Notes: generated from the sequence alone by a model not told the origin. A stretch of DNA of 64,000 nt from Paeniglutamicibacter antarcticus (GCF_900010755.1 NZ_CZJT01000082.1:62001-126000), one strand, 5' to 3'; positions 1 through 9,027 are shown, counted from the stretch's first letter. Numbers and translations: made by a program.

Positions 1-1
1 C

Positions 2-310
2 TCCCGCATTGCCGCCAAATCGGCAGCAATGCACCCGCTGGTGGGCGCGCGCAGCGGCGGCCTACTGGGCATCGGCGAAAAGAACGACTTTGAGGCCTTG
101 CCCCCGGTAGACGTCACGCTCGCCGGGAGCAAGGCATCGGTCACCCTGAAGATCGGCGTCCGTTTTCCAGTGGATCTTCGCAGTGTCAGTGAGCAGGTGC
201 GTGGAAAAGTCGTTGACGATTTGTTGCGGTTGGCGGCCGTCACCGCGGCGCCGGTAGACATCGAGATTCACTGGCTGGAAGGCGCCCCGGCACCAAGGAA
301 AGTCTTATGA
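2..310 (+). CDS. Asp23/Gls24 family envelope stress protein, 5' end cut by window
   Basis: The reading frame is open from base 2, so the gene begins upstream of the window; the ATG at 29 is only an internal methionine. The visible part ends with the pattern typical of Asp23/Gls24 proteins: a beta-strand region (VTLKIGVRFPVDL) followed by a helix with repeated V and R residues and a final strand (VDIEIHW). The family sits at the cytoplasmic face of the membrane and is linked to cell-envelope stress. The stop overlaps the ATG of the next gene, so it belongs to one operon with the DUF6286 and AmaP-like genes downstream. The family call rests mostly on this context plus the C-terminal pattern. 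Confidence 0.75.
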   Translation, partial: SRIAAKSAAMHPLVGARSGGLLGIGEKNDFEALPPVDVTLAGSKASVTLKIGVRFPVDLRSVSEQVRGKVVDDLLRLAAVTAAPVDIEIHWLEGAPAPRKVL

Positions 311-879
311 GTACCGAGACCAAGCAATATGAAGGCGCAGCATCCCCGGTGCGCCACAAGGATTCACGCACCACGCGCTGGCTTGCAGTGGTCATAGCCG
401 CCGTCCTGTTGGCGGTCGTCGCGGCGCTTACGATCATCACCGCACTGGATCGCCTGCGCAACGGGCAATGGTCCTCGATCGTCACCGGGCTTGCCGCAGA
501 TGAGAACCTGAGATGGGGAAACCCCATGGTCCTGGCGGGTGCGGCGGTCCTTGCCGCGGGCGGCCTACTGCTTCTGCTGAGCGCGCTTCTTCCCGGACCG
601 GCCGTATTCCTCGACGTTCCCGGAACCGGAACCGTCGAGGCGAAGATCGGCCGGGGTGGCGCCAGCAGGCTCATAGAACACCGGGTGGACGCCCTCGACG
701 GCGTTTCACGCGTACGCGTAAAGATGCGAGCCAACAAGGTGCGCATCCAGGTCGCCACGCCATTGCGTGAAACCGCCGAGCTGCGGGAACAAGTGCTCCA
801 CGCTGCGGCAACCACACTCCGGGAAAACCTGTCCAAGCCCACCAGCAAGATCGATGTCCAGATACGGAGCCTGTCATGA
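307..879 (+). CDS. DUF6286-type membrane protein of the Asp23 operon
   Basis: 190 aa. A charged N-terminus is followed by two predicted membrane segments at about residues 25-47 and 74-95, then a C-terminal soluble domain of about 90 residues. That domain (VSRVRVKMRANKVRIQV) resembles the alpha/beta fold of Asp23-type proteins. This layout is what actinobacterial DUF6286 proteins show; their molecular role is unknown, and anchoring Asp23 at the membrane is an inference. It overlaps its upstream and downstream neighbours by four bases each, which points to translational coupling. Confidence 0.75.
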   Translation: MSTETKQYEGAASPVRHKDSRTTRWLAVVIAAVLLAVVAALTIITALDRLRNGQWSSIVTGLAADENLRWGNPMVLAGAAVLAAGGLLLLLSALLPGPAVFLDVPGTGTVEAKIGRGGASRLIEHRVDALDGVSRVRVKMRANKVRIQVATPLRETAELREQVLHAAATTLRENLSKPTSKIDVQIRSLS

Positions 880-1523
880 GCAACGGCCATGGTCGAGCAA
901 ACCGCGTGGCCCTGGCGCTATTCGGCGTCGTGCTGCTGGGTGTGGCGGTCTGGGTTTCATGGGCGCGGATCGCAGGCTTCTTGCGTCTGGGCGTCAGCGA
1001 ATCGGTGGAACAGACCTGGGCGGCGGATCCGGGCCGGCGCGTCCTGGACGTGCCCGGACAATGGGCGGAAGAACCGTGGTTTGCCGTGTTGCTGCTCGCG
1101 GCAGGTGTTCTCCTGCTGGTCCTCGCGGTTTCATGGTTGATCAAGCAACTTCCGCGGGTCTCACGTGCCGGCACCTTGAAGCTCGCGGGTGATCCGGCAA
1201 CCGGTGTCACGCTCATGCAACCGCAGGTGCTGGAGAACGCGCTCAAGAACCTGGCCGAAGAGCACCCTGCGGTGCGCAATGCACAGGTGCAGTTGCAGGG
1301 CAGTGCCACGGCCCCGGGGCTTGAAATGCGGGTCATGGTTGAACCGTGGGCGCGGTTGCCCGAGATCAGCCAGGCATTGGACGATTCCATCGTCCCGGCG
1401 GTACACACAGTGCTGGGACACGAACCCCGGGGCGTTGCGGTGAACTACGTGGTGGCCAGGAAGGCCGCAAACCACGCGCGCACGTCGTCAATCCACAACA
1501 CGGCAACGGAGGTGAATCCATGA
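876..1523 (+). CDS. amaP: Alkaline shock response membrane anchor protein AmaP-like
   Basis: 215 aa with two predicted membrane helices at about residues 11-32 and 69-88, and a C-terminal soluble domain of about 110 residues. AmaP in staphylococci has the same two-helix form and anchors Asp23 to the membrane; similar proteins follow DUF6286 genes in Actinobacteria. The start overlaps the previous stop (ATGA) and the stop overlaps the ATG of a 34-aa ORF. The name rests on topology and context rather than on a catalytic motif. Confidence 0.7.
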   Translation: MSNGHGRANRVALALFGVVLLGVAVWVSWARIAGFLRLGVSESVEQTWAADPGRRVLDVPGQWAEEPWFAVLLLAAGVLLLVLAVSWLIKQLPRVSRAGTLKLAGDPATGVTLMQPQVLENALKNLAEEHPAVRNAQVQLQGSATAPGLEMRVMVEPWARLPEISQALDDSIVPAVHTVLGHEPRGVAVNYVVARKAANHARTSSIHNTATEVNP

Positions 1524-1624
1524 GAAACAAGATTCTTTTGGCCTTGGCAATGTGGGGCGCCGGATGGCTGCGGGGGCGCATCCGAAGGCACCGCGGACGT
1601 CCGGTGAACAGCCAAGAGCGTTGA
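1520..1624 (+). CDS. 34-aa basic small protein at the end of the Asp23 operon
   Basis: The ATG overlaps the amaP stop in an ATGA arrangement like the other junctions of this operon, which is the main reason to believe the ORF is translated. The peptide starts with a short hydrophobic stretch (ILLALAMWGAGWL) and ends in an arginine-rich tail (RGRIRRHRGR). This suggests a membrane-associated amphipathic peptide. I do not recognise a family. It may be real but fast-evolving, or a chance ORF. Confidence 0.45.
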   Translation: MRNKILLALAMWGAGWLRGRIRRHRGRPVNSQER

Positions 1625-1678
1625 GATCAGTGTCTGTACCGACTTTAAGAAGAGAATGAATTTAGGAAGCAGGAAAAA

Positions 1679-1942
1679 ATGACGATATTTGGTTGGATTC
1701 TCATTGGTCTCATAGCCGGCGCGTTGGCCAAGGTGATTCTTCCGGGGCGCCAAGGCGGCGGATGGTTCACGACGCTCGCGCTGGGCATCGTCGGGGCGTT
1801 GCTCGGCGGGTTCATCGGCAATGCTGCCTTCGGCTCGGGTCTGCAGGAATTCTTCTCCCTCCAGACATGGCTGCTGGCCATCGGCGGTTCGCTGATTGTC
1901 CTGTTTATCTGGGGCATGATCACCGGCAAGCGCAAGGCCTAG
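1679..1942 (+). CDS. GlsB/YeaQ/YmgE family stress-response membrane protein
   Basis: 87 aa and almost entirely hydrophobic: three predicted membrane helices separated by glycine-rich turns (GRQGGGWFTT, GALLGGFIG). This is the standard length and pattern of the transglycosylase-associated (GlsB/YeaQ) family, which accumulates in general stress and stationary phase; its biochemical role is not known. A ribosome site (AGCAGG) lies just upstream. The position directly after the Asp23-AmaP operon fits, because GlsB and Asp23/Gls24 proteins often share a cluster. A separate promoter in the 54-base gap is possible. Confidence 0.85.
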   Translation: MTIFGWILIGLIAGALAKVILPGRQGGGWFTTLALGIVGALLGGFIGNAAFGSGLQEFFSLQTWLLAIGGSLIVLFIWGMITGKRKA

Positions 1943-2032
1943 ACGGTTGATTCCAAGCTCTCACTGGTCGTAAGCGACCAACGGAACGGCGGTTGGGCGC
2001 ACCGAAGTCAGCGTTGTGCCACATCGACGAGG

Positions 2033-2159
2033 GCGGCGCTCATCGGCCTTCGCACCGGTCCGTGCGAAGCCGACCGGCAGTCCGCGCATGGTGCAGACCA
2101 GATGCAGGTGCAGCCCCCAACCAGCGCGAATGCGAGGCGCACTACCCGTACTCCGCCCG
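2033..2159 (-). pseudogene. Remnant of an IS982-family transposase
   Basis: Read on the minus strand, two neighbouring frames give pieces of the IS982 DDE transposase core. One frame gives RAEYG, a stop, then CASHSRW (intact copies read AEYGYCASHSR). The next frame gives HLHLVCTMRGLPVGFAR and GAKADERR. At least one frameshift and one stop codon interrupt it. No terminal inverted repeats or flanking duplications are visible, so this is an old internal fragment. The rest of the 390-base gap between the GlsB gene and the nucleoside hydrolase gene holds only this fragment and the terminator at 2273. Confidence 0.7.
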
Positions 2160-2272
2160 CCCGGCGCTGGTGATCGGCCACGCGCCCGGGCACCTGCTCA
2201 TCACCGATGCGCGGGACAGCAACTAGCTGATTCCATAACTACAAGCCGTGGCAACGAACGCCCTAGAAATGC

Positions 2273-2309
2273 GCAAGTGCCCGCCCGGTTCAACCGGGCG
2301 GGCACTTGC
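2273..2309 (-). terminator. Strong GC-rich hairpin, terminator of the hydrolase-deaminase gene
   Basis: A near-perfect inverted repeat with about 17-bp arms (GCAAGTGCCCGCCCGGTT and its complement) and almost no loop. It lies 24 bases past the stop of the minus-strand gene ending at 2334. There is no clear T-run, as is common in high-GC Actinobacteria, so it could serve either strand. Confidence 0.7.
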
Positions 2310-2333
2310 CATGTAGCGGGGCTCTGCGTGAAT

Positions 2334-4310
2334 CTAGCGCGATTCCAGCCAGGCGTCCACGTCGCCCAGAAGCGCGTCCTTGGCCGGGGCGTCGAGGAAG
2401 GAAGCCTCGATGGAGTTCCTGGCCAGCACGGCTTGGTCCTCGCGGCTGAGGTTGAACTGCCCGATGACCGCGGCGAAGTTCGCGTCCAGGTAGCCGCCGA
2501 AGTAGGCAGGGTCATCCGAGTGGATCGATACCTTCAGGCCCAGGTCCAGCATCTGCCGCAGGGGATGGTCGGCCAGGGTGTCCACGGCCCGTAGCCGCAC
2601 ATTCGAAAACGGGCACACGGTCAGCGGCATCTGCTCGGCCACCAGCCGTTGCACCAGTGCCGGGTCCTCGAGGCAGCGGATTCCGTGGTCGATGCGTTCG
2701 ACCTTCAGCAGGTCAAGGGCCTGGACGATGTATTCGGCCGGGCCCTCCTCGCCGGCATGGGCCACGACGTGCAAACCGTTTTCGCGGGCGTAGGCGAAGA
2801 CCTCCTGGAACAGGATCGGCGGGTAGCCGAGCTCCGAGGAATCCAGCCCGATGCCGTCGATGGCGTGTTTCTCCTGCACCAGGGTGCGCAGGATCTCCAT
2901 GGCGGATTCGGCGGGGGCATGGCGCCAGAAGCAGGCGATGAGCCGGTGCGTGATGCCCCAGCGGGCCCGCCCCGCCTCGAGACCCGCGCGGATCCCTGCG
3001 ATCACCTCGGTCAGCGTCAGGCCGCGCTCGAGGTGGGCCTGCGGGTCGAAGAACAACTCAACGTGCCGCACACCCGATTCGTGGGCGCGCAGCAGGTAGT
3101 CGGTGGTGATCTCCTGGAAGTCCGCAGCGGTGCGAAGTACTGCCATGTTCGCGTAGAACAGGTCAAGGAAGGACTGCAGGTTGCTGAAGTTGTACTGGGC
3201 GCGCAGCTCCTGAAGCGAAGGCCACGGCAACTCGATGTTGTTTTGCCCGGCCAGACGCAGGATGGTCTCGGGCTCCAGTGTCCCTTCCAGGTGTATGTGC
3301 AGTTCGGCAACGGGCAACTTCACGGGGCGGGCCGCCGACGGCGCATCGGCCAGCGCCAGGGTGCCGCGCATGATCTCGTCAATGGCAGTGGCTTCGGCGG
3401 TGAGCACCACGCGGCAGTGTGCGCCCGCCGGCTTGGGGTAGCCCTTGTAGAGTCCGCGCATATCGCAGATGGTCTGCCCGCGCCCGGGACCGTCGGTGGC
3501 GTCAACAACCACGCGCGCGTACGGGGCGGAGGTCACCTGCACCCGCCCGAGGGCGATGGCCGCGGCCAGCGGATCGTGCATGACCGAGCAGCGTCGGCCA
3601 AAGACGCTCTTGTAGAAGTCGAAGTAGTAGCCGAGCATCGACCCGACGGCCTGCACCGCGGGGGAATCGCTGGCCTGCAGGCGTTCGAGGTCTGCCTCCT
3701 CCAACACGTGGTTCATGGTCACATCCAGCGGGACCAGTACGATTTCCCAGTCGGCGGCAAAGACCTCCGCCGCGGCTTCCGGGTCGTTGTGGATGTTGGC
3801 CTCGGAGGCCGGGGTGATGTTGCCCGGGGCCATGGCCGCGCCGCCCATGATGGTGAGCTCGCGGATCAGGCCCGGAAGCTCAGGATCCAGGCGCAGGGCC
3901 GCTGCAATGTTTGTCAGCGGGCCGATCGCGATGACGCGCAATTCGCCACGGTGTTCGCGAGCCAACCGCACCAACATCTCGGGTGCGGTCTCGGAGGCGA
4001 GTTCCAGGCCCGAGTCGGGCAGCTGCACCTCGCCGATGCCGTTTTCGCCGTGCACGTGGGGTGCACCTCCGCCAAAGGTTCCTGCCTGCGGGTGGTGGTG
4101 GCCCAGGGCCACCGGAACGCGCCCGTGCCCGGCCAGCTCCAGGAGGTTCAGGGTGTTGGTTGCACCCTGCAGCGCATCGGTGTTGCCGCTGACCGAGCCG
4201 ATGCCCACGAGGTTCGCTCCCGCTCCGAGCAGGTAGGCCAGCGCCAGGGCGTCATCGATCCCGGTGTCGCAGTCTAGGAAATAAGGGGCGTTGGCTTGAA
4301 GGCTGGTCAT
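2334..4310 (-). CDS. Bifunctional nucleoside hydrolase - adenine/adenosine deaminase fusion
   Basis: 658 aa from the ATG at 4310, chosen because CAGGAG lies five bases upstream; longer starts lack this. Residues about 1-320 form an inosine-uridine-type nucleoside hydrolase with the metal/ribose site DCDTGIDD and a late VMHDPLAAA motif. Residues about 335-658 form a deaminase of the adenosine/adenine deaminase family with all zinc ligands: HIH at 338-340, HAGEEG near 517, IDHG near 538 and SDDPAYFGGY near 598. The last motif and FWRH resemble fungal-type adenine deaminases (Aah1) more than true adenosine deaminase. The obvious reading is cleavage of a purine nucleoside to base plus ribose, then deamination of adenine to hypoxanthine, in one cytosolic polypeptide. 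Substrates are inferred. Confidence 0.85.
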   Translation of the reverse strand: MTSLQANAPYFLDCDTGIDDALALAYLLGAGANLVGIGSVSGNTDALQGATNTLNLLELAGHGRVPVALGHHHPQAGTFGGGAPHVHGENGIGEVQLPDSGLELASETAPEMLVRLAREHRGELRVIAIGPLTNIAAALRLDPELPGLIRELTIMGGAAMAPGNITPASEANIHNDPEAAAEVFAADWEIVLVPLDVTMNHVLEEADLERLQASDSPAVQAVGSMLGYYFDFYKSVFGRRCSVMHDPLAAAIALGRVQVTSAPYARVVVDATDGPGRGQTICDMRGLYKGYPKPAGAHCRVVLTAEATAIDEIMRGTLALADAPSAARPVKLPVAELHIHLEGTLEPETILRLAGQNNIELPWPSLQELRAQYNFSNLQSFLDLFYANMAVLRTAADFQEITTDYLLRAHESGVRHVELFFDPQAHLERGLTLTEVIAGIRAGLEAGRARWGITHRLIACFWRHAPAESAMEILRTLVQEKHAIDGIGLDSSELGYPPILFQEVFAYARENGLHVVAHAGEEGPAEYIVQALDLLKVERIDHGIRCLEDPALVQRLVAEQMPLTVCPFSNVRLRAVDTLADHPLRQMLDLGLKVSIHSDDPAYFGGYLDANFAAVIGQFNLSREDQAVLARNSIEASFLDAPAKDALLGDVDAWLESR

Positions 4311-4600
4311 GTTGCTCCTGGAAATCAAAGGTTCGGGATCCGAAGCCCGCTCAGCCATTGAAGGGCCGGTCATTGAACGCGAAGGTCCAATGAGGGGAAC
4401 AGAAAATATTCAACAATCTTACGCGTTTTCGCCACTGCCCAACGATCACCAGCTGGACCCCGTCGATGTCATGAACAAGAGACGGCACCTGGCTCCGTGA
4501 AACACTGGCCACCAGTATCAATGCGCAAAGTTGCCCGGCCAGTATGGCTTGTTGGCCACCTCAGCGCAGCCGACCGAGCTGAAAGCAGGGACCCGCCGTC

Positions 4601-5824
4601 GTGTCCAAAGCAACGAAACCATGGTTCCCTGCGGCACTGAGCCTGATGATGGTCGGCTGGGGTGCGAACCAATATGTTGCGCTGCTGGTGCACTACCGGC
4701 AGGAACACGGGTTCTCCGAACTGCTGGTCACCTCGCTATTGGGAATCTACGTGTTGGGTCTGGTACCGGCGCTGCTGGTCGGCGGGCGGTTTTCGGATAG
4801 GACCGGACGCAAGAAGCTGACGCTCATTGCCGTGCTCCTCTCGATTGCCGCCAGCCTTGCGCTGATGGGCTCGGCGTTCGGCCCGGCACCGCTTTTTGCC
4901 GGAAGGCTGTTGGCCGGAACCGCGACGGGCCTGGCCATGGCCGCGGCAACCAGCTGGGTCAAGGAACTATCCCAACGGCCCTGGGACACCACCTCGGTTC
5001 CGGGAGCCGGCGCGCGAAGAGCCTCACTGCTGACCAGCGCGGGCTTCTGGTTGGGCCCGGTGGTCGGTGGCATGCTGGTGGCCTGGGTGCCAGCCCCCGA
5101 CATCCTTCCCTACGCGATGCACATCATGCTATGTATCCCGTTGCTGTTTATCGTGGCGAGGCTGCCCGAGACCCGCCAGCGGCAGTCGCGGGATGAACGC
5201 GCAGCCGCAAAAACCAAGGCAACAGGCAGCGCCGCGTCCGGTGGCGGGCGCAAGCGTTTCTGGGCGGTCATCGCCCCGGCGGCACCCTGGGTGTTCGCTG
5301 CCGCGACCATGGGATTCGTGGTCGTTCCCGAGATGGTCCCCGCGATGCGCGAGGAGCGTCTGGCCTACACCACCGTAGCCGTGGCCATCACCATGGGATG
5401 CGGCGTGCTGGTCCAACCGCTGGCCCGACGCGTTGACACCGTCAACAACGCCCGTTCCCTGCTGTCGGGAGTCGGCGTCGTGCTGCTGGGCATGGGCACC
5501 GTGCTGGCCGCGATCCTGCTCGACAGCCCGGCGCTTGGCCTCACCGCATCCGCGCTGCTGGGCTGCGGCAACGGTTTGCTGATGGTTGGCGGGCTGCTTG
5601 AGCTGCAGCGCGCCGCGGATCCCGATGAGCTTGGCACGCTGACTGGCTTCTTCTACACGTTGGCCTACACGGGGTTCCTGGCCCCAACGCTCATTGCGTT
5701 GCTCGCCCAATGGGTGGAAAACCGCTGGATCATCGCCGGAACCATTGTGTTGTGCGCCATTTCGTTGGGCCTGGTCGCGTTGAACTCGCGCAAGCACCTG
5801 CCGCACACGCTCGAGCGCGTCTAG
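4601..5824 (+). CDS. MFS transporter, drug/sugar efflux type
   Basis: 407 aa with about 12 hydrophobic segments. The loop between helices 2 and 3 carries the MFS signature GGRFSDRTGRKKL. GTG start with a weak AGGG upstream; a long central loop with basic residues separates the two six-helix halves. The substrate cannot be told. It stands alone, divergent from the nucleoside hydrolase gene, and its 3' end overlaps kdpE by four bases on the opposite strand. Confidence 0.8.
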   Translation: MSKATKPWFPAALSLMMVGWGANQYVALLVHYRQEHGFSELLVTSLLGIYVLGLVPALLVGGRFSDRTGRKKLTLIAVLLSIAASLALMGSAFGPAPLFAGRLLAGTATGLAMAAATSWVKELSQRPWDTTSVPGAGARRASLLTSAGFWLGPVVGGMLVAWVPAPDILPYAMHIMLCIPLLFIVARLPETRQRQSRDERAAAKTKATGSAASGGGRKRFWAVIAPAAPWVFAAATMGFVVVPEMVPAMREERLAYTTVAVAITMGCGVLVQPLARRVDTVNNARSLLSGVGVVLLGMGTVLAAILLDSPALGLTASALLGCGNGLLMVGGLLELQRAADPDELGTLTGFFYTLAYTGFLAPTLIALLAQWVENRWIIAGTIVLCAISLGLVALNSRKHLPHTLERV

Positions 5825-6525
5825 GAAGTTTTGGTGCTGTCCCGATGGTCCGGGGCAAACCTGTAGCCCATGCCTGGCTCGGTGAGCAGGTAACGCGGTT
5901 CGGCAGGCGTTGGTTCAAGCTTCTTGCGCAACTGGCCCATGTACAAACGCAGGTAGCCGGTCTCCTTCACAAGGTGCGGGCCCCACACCTCGGTGAGAAG
6001 CGTCTGCTGGGTGACAAGCTTGCCGGGATTCTTCAAAAGCACCTCCAACACCAGCCATTCGGTGGGGGTCAGCCTGACGGTTTTCTCCGCCGGGCCGCGG
6101 GTGACCCGCTTGGCCGCAAGATCAACGCATACATCCCCGAAACGAATTTCCGGCACGCTTTGCACCCCGGGAGAGCGGCGGACCAGCGCCCGGATCCGGG
6201 CGAGCAACTCCTCGGTGGAGAAGGGCTTGGTGACGTAGTCATCGGCGCCGGCGTCAAGGGCGGCTACCTTGTCCGCGGCGTCGGTGCGTCCGGAGATCAC
6301 CAGGATGGGAATCGCAGACCAGCCGCGCAGGGCGGCGATCACCTCCAAGCCATCGAGTTTGGGCATGCCCAGGTCCAGTAACACCACATCGGGGTGGGTT
6401 GTCACTGCCAGTCGCACTGCTGCGGCGCCGTCCGCGGCGGGAACCACCTCATAGTCATAGGCACCAAGGGTGATCCGCAGGGCGCGCAGGATCTGCGGGT
6501 CGTCATCTGCAATGAGGATTTTCAT
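5821..6525 (-). CDS. kdpE: KdpE response regulator
   Basis: 234 aa, OmpR/PhoB class. The receiver domain has the acidic pocket at DDD (residues 7-9), the phospho-acceptor Asp51 in VVLLDLGMPK and the conserved lysine in DDYVTKPF. The C-terminal winged helix carries TPTEWLVLEVLL and the typical GxGYR end. The ATG overlaps the kdpD stop (ATGA), so translation is coupled. KdpE activates the kdp operon in low potassium or osmotic stress. Here it is last in the same operon as its target, which implies positive feedback. Confidence 0.95.
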   Translation of the reverse strand: MKILIADDDPQILRALRITLGAYDYEVVPAADGAAAVRLAVTTHPDVVLLDLGMPKLDGLEVIAALRGWSAIPILVISGRTDAADKVAALDAGADDYVTKPFSTEELLARIRALVRRSPGVQSVPEIRFGDVCVDLAAKRVTRGPAEKTVRLTPTEWLVLEVLLKNPGKLVTQQTLLTEVWGPHLVKETGYLRLYMGQLRKKLEPTPAEPRYLLTEPGMGYRFAPDHRDSTKTS

Positions 6526-9023
6526 GGGCTTGGATTTTCTATGGGAGCCGGGGCCGCCGGAAGCGAAAGAACCATGCTCAGCCCTCCGCCGGGGGTGTCT
6601 TCGGCGCATAGGGAACCGCCCATGCCCTCGGCAAAACCCCGAGAGAGTGCCAATCCTAGCCCCAAACCTGTCAGGTTGTCTGTATCACCGCGGCGCTGGA
6701 ACGGCACAAAAACGGCGTCTTTTTGGGCCGCGGGAATGCCCGGCCCGAAGTCGACCACGCGAATCTCCGTCCGCCCCGCGAATTGGCTTGCTGCAAGGAT
6801 CGGCCGGCGGATCCCGCCGCCGTAGCGCACCGCGTTGAGCAGCAGGTTCACCACGATGCGTTGGGCCAGCACCGCGTCGGCGTCGAACGGTTCAAGGTCA
6901 GCGGGCACATTGACCTCGATATCCGCAGGGCCCAGCCCCGATTCCTCAAGGGCCGGCAACAACACGTCTTCAACCGAAACGGATGTCTTGTTCACTCCTA
7001 GCATCCCTGCCTGCAGCCTTGAGACATCCAGCAGGTCGGTGACGAGCACTGAAAGTGCATGCAGTGATTCGTCGGCGGTTTCCAACAATTCGTCCCGGTC
7101 GGCCTCGCTGTAGGTCACCGCTGTTGAACGCAGCGAGGTCACTGCGGTGGTTGCCGCGGTCAGCGGACGGCGCAGGTCGTGGCCCACTGCCTGCAACAGG
7201 GCGCTGCGTACCTTGTCGGCCTCTGCCAAGGGGCCGAGTTCGCTTGCCGTTGCGGAGATGGCCCGGAAGTCCAGGACGGCTTCCAATTGCGAGATGATCG
7301 CGCCCAACGCCCGCCTGTCGGAGGCCGGCAGCTCGCGCCCGAATAGTTCCAGGGTTGCGTGCTCGCCCACCGGCAGGATGGTTTCCGCTGGACCATCCCC
7401 GACGGTGCCCGCCAGAAGCAGCTCCCCGTTGTTTTCCTGCAGCCGCACCGCGGTGAGCGAAAATGCCTCGCGCGCCTGGTTGACCAGGGCATCCAGTGCG
7501 TCGGCACCGCGCAGCACCGACCCCGAGACGGTGGCAAGCAGCGCCGATTCGGCGGCCGACCTGGTGGCTGCCCGGTGCCGCCGGGCCGCCTGGTCGACCA
7601 CCACTGAGACCAGCACCGCAATCAAGATGTAGAGCACCAACACCACCAGGTGCGTGGGTTCGGAAATGGTGATGGTGTACAGCGGGTTGATGAAAAAGAA
7701 ATCGAGGGTCAGCCCGGAGAGCAAGGCTGCAAAGACCGCGGGATAGAGTCCGCCGGTCAGCGCCACCAACACCACCAGCAGCTGGTAGGCGAGCACATCG
7801 ACGGTGATGGCGTCCGCAGACTGGCCAAATACTGTCAACAACCAGGTCAGCAGCGGTCCGCCGAACAAGGCCAAGGCAAACCCCGCAAGTAGCCGGGGGG
7901 TTGCCAGCGCCCCGCGGGAGCGCGGGAGCCGGTGGCCGCCGCCGGCCGCAGCATGGTTGACCATGTGCACGTCGATGTCCCCGCTGAGGCGCACGATGCC
8001 GGCACCGATGCCCCGACCGGTCAGCGCCCCGGAGAGTTTTGACCGACGTGAGGCGCCAATGACCAGCTGGGTGGCGTTTGAGGCGCGCGCAAATTCAACC
8101 AGTGCCGTGGCGACGTCCTCCCCGATCACCTGGTGGTAGCTGCCGCCGAGCCGCTCAACGAGCAAACGTTGATCGGCGAGCACCTGCGGGTGGCTTGCCA
8201 GCAGCCCGTCGGGGGCCGTGACATGGACGGCCGTCAGTTCCCCGCCGCTGGTCCGTGCGGCAATGCGTGCCCCGCGGCGCAGCAACGTTTCGCCTTCCTC
8301 TCCGCCGGTCAGCGCCACCATGACGCGTTCGCGGGTTTCCCACCGGCTGGAGATCCCGTGTTCGGCCCGGTACCTTTCCAAGGCCGAATCGACCTCGTCG
8401 GCAAGCCACAACAAGGCAAGCTCGCGCAGGGCCGTCAGGTTGCCGAGCCTGAAATAGTGCGAGAGGGCGGCATCGATGCGGCCTGGCCGGTAAATCAACC
8501 CCTCGCCAAGCCGTGCACGCAGTGCCTGCGGGGTCAGGTCAATCAGTTCGATGGCATCGGCGCCGCGCAGCACGGCATCGGGGATGGTTTCGCGTTGCGC
8601 GGCGCCGGTGATCTCGCGGACCACGTCGCCCAGGGATTCGATGTGCTGCACGTTGACGGTGGAGATGACGTTGATGCCGGCCTCGAGCAGCTGCTGGACG
8701 TCTTGCCAACGTTTTTCATGCCCATTGGCGCCAACATTTGTGTGTGCCAGCTCGTCAACCAGGGCTATTTCGGGGGCCCGGGCGAGCACCGCGGCGGTGT
8801 CCATGTCATGCAGGAGCACCCCGCGGTGTTCGAAGGAACGCCGCGGCACCATCTCCAGGCCCGGCACCAGGGCCGCCGTGGGTTCCCGGTCGTGGGTTTC
8901 CACCAGCGCGAGGACCACGTCGTGGCCCTCGGCGGCCAACTGGTGGCCCTCCTCGAGCATGGCATAGGTCTTGCCGACGCCGGGGGCGGCGCCCAGCAAT
9001 ACCCGCAGCGTTCCGCGTTTCAT
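6522..9023 (-). CDS. kdpD: KdpD sensor histidine kinase
   Basis: 833 aa from the ATG at 9023. In order: N-terminal KdpD domain with Walker A GAAPGVGKT (residues 11-19), a universal-stress-like domain (about 230-360), four membrane helices (DUF4118, about 385-480), a GAF-like linker, then HisKA with the phospho-accepting His615 in GHDLRRPLTA and a HATPase with N, G1 and G2 boxes (GPGIP, GLGLGLAL). It senses potassium limitation and turgor and phosphorylates KdpE. The start lies four bases after the kdpC stop without a clear ribosome site, so coupling is likely. Confidence 0.95.
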   Translation of the reverse strand: MKRGTLRVLLGAAPGVGKTYAMLEEGHQLAAEGHDVVLALVETHDREPTAALVPGLEMVPRRSFEHRGVLLHDMDTAAVLARAPEIALVDELAHTNVGANGHEKRWQDVQQLLEAGINVISTVNVQHIESLGDVVREITGAAQRETIPDAVLRGADAIELIDLTPQALRARLGEGLIYRPGRIDAALSHYFRLGNLTALRELALLWLADEVDSALERYRAEHGISSRWETRERVMVALTGGEEGETLLRRGARIAARTSGGELTAVHVTAPDGLLASHPQVLADQRLLVERLGGSYHQVIGEDVATALVEFARASNATQLVIGASRRSKLSGALTGRGIGAGIVRLSGDIDVHMVNHAAAGGGHRLPRSRGALATPRLLAGFALALFGGPLLTWLLTVFGQSADAITVDVLAYQLLVVLVALTGGLYPAVFAALLSGLTLDFFFINPLYTITISEPTHLVVLVLYILIAVLVSVVVDQAARRHRAATRSAAESALLATVSGSVLRGADALDALVNQAREAFSLTAVRLQENNGELLLAGTVGDGPAETILPVGEHATLELFGRELPASDRRALGAIISQLEAVLDFRAISATASELGPLAEADKVRSALLQAVGHDLRRPLTAATTAVTSLRSTAVTYSEADRDELLETADESLHALSVLVTDLLDVSRLQAGMLGVNKTSVSVEDVLLPALEESGLGPADIEVNVPADLEPFDADAVLAQRIVVNLLLNAVRYGGGIRRPILAASQFAGRTEIRVVDFGPGIPAAQKDAVFVPFQRRGDTDNLTGLGLGLALSRGFAEGMGGSLCAEDTPGGGLSMVLSLPAAPAPIENPSP

Positions 9024-9027
9024 GCGG

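Noticed and set aside
1965..1980. Short hairpin TGGTCG-TAAG-CGACCA after the GlsB gene
   Set aside because: Six-base arms and no T-run; not enough to call a terminator.
2649..4277. 542-codon plus-strand open frame opposite the hydrolase-deaminase gene
   Set aside because: It is the antisense of a gene with clear motifs and has no domain or ribosome site of its own; long antisense frames are common in GC-rich DNA.
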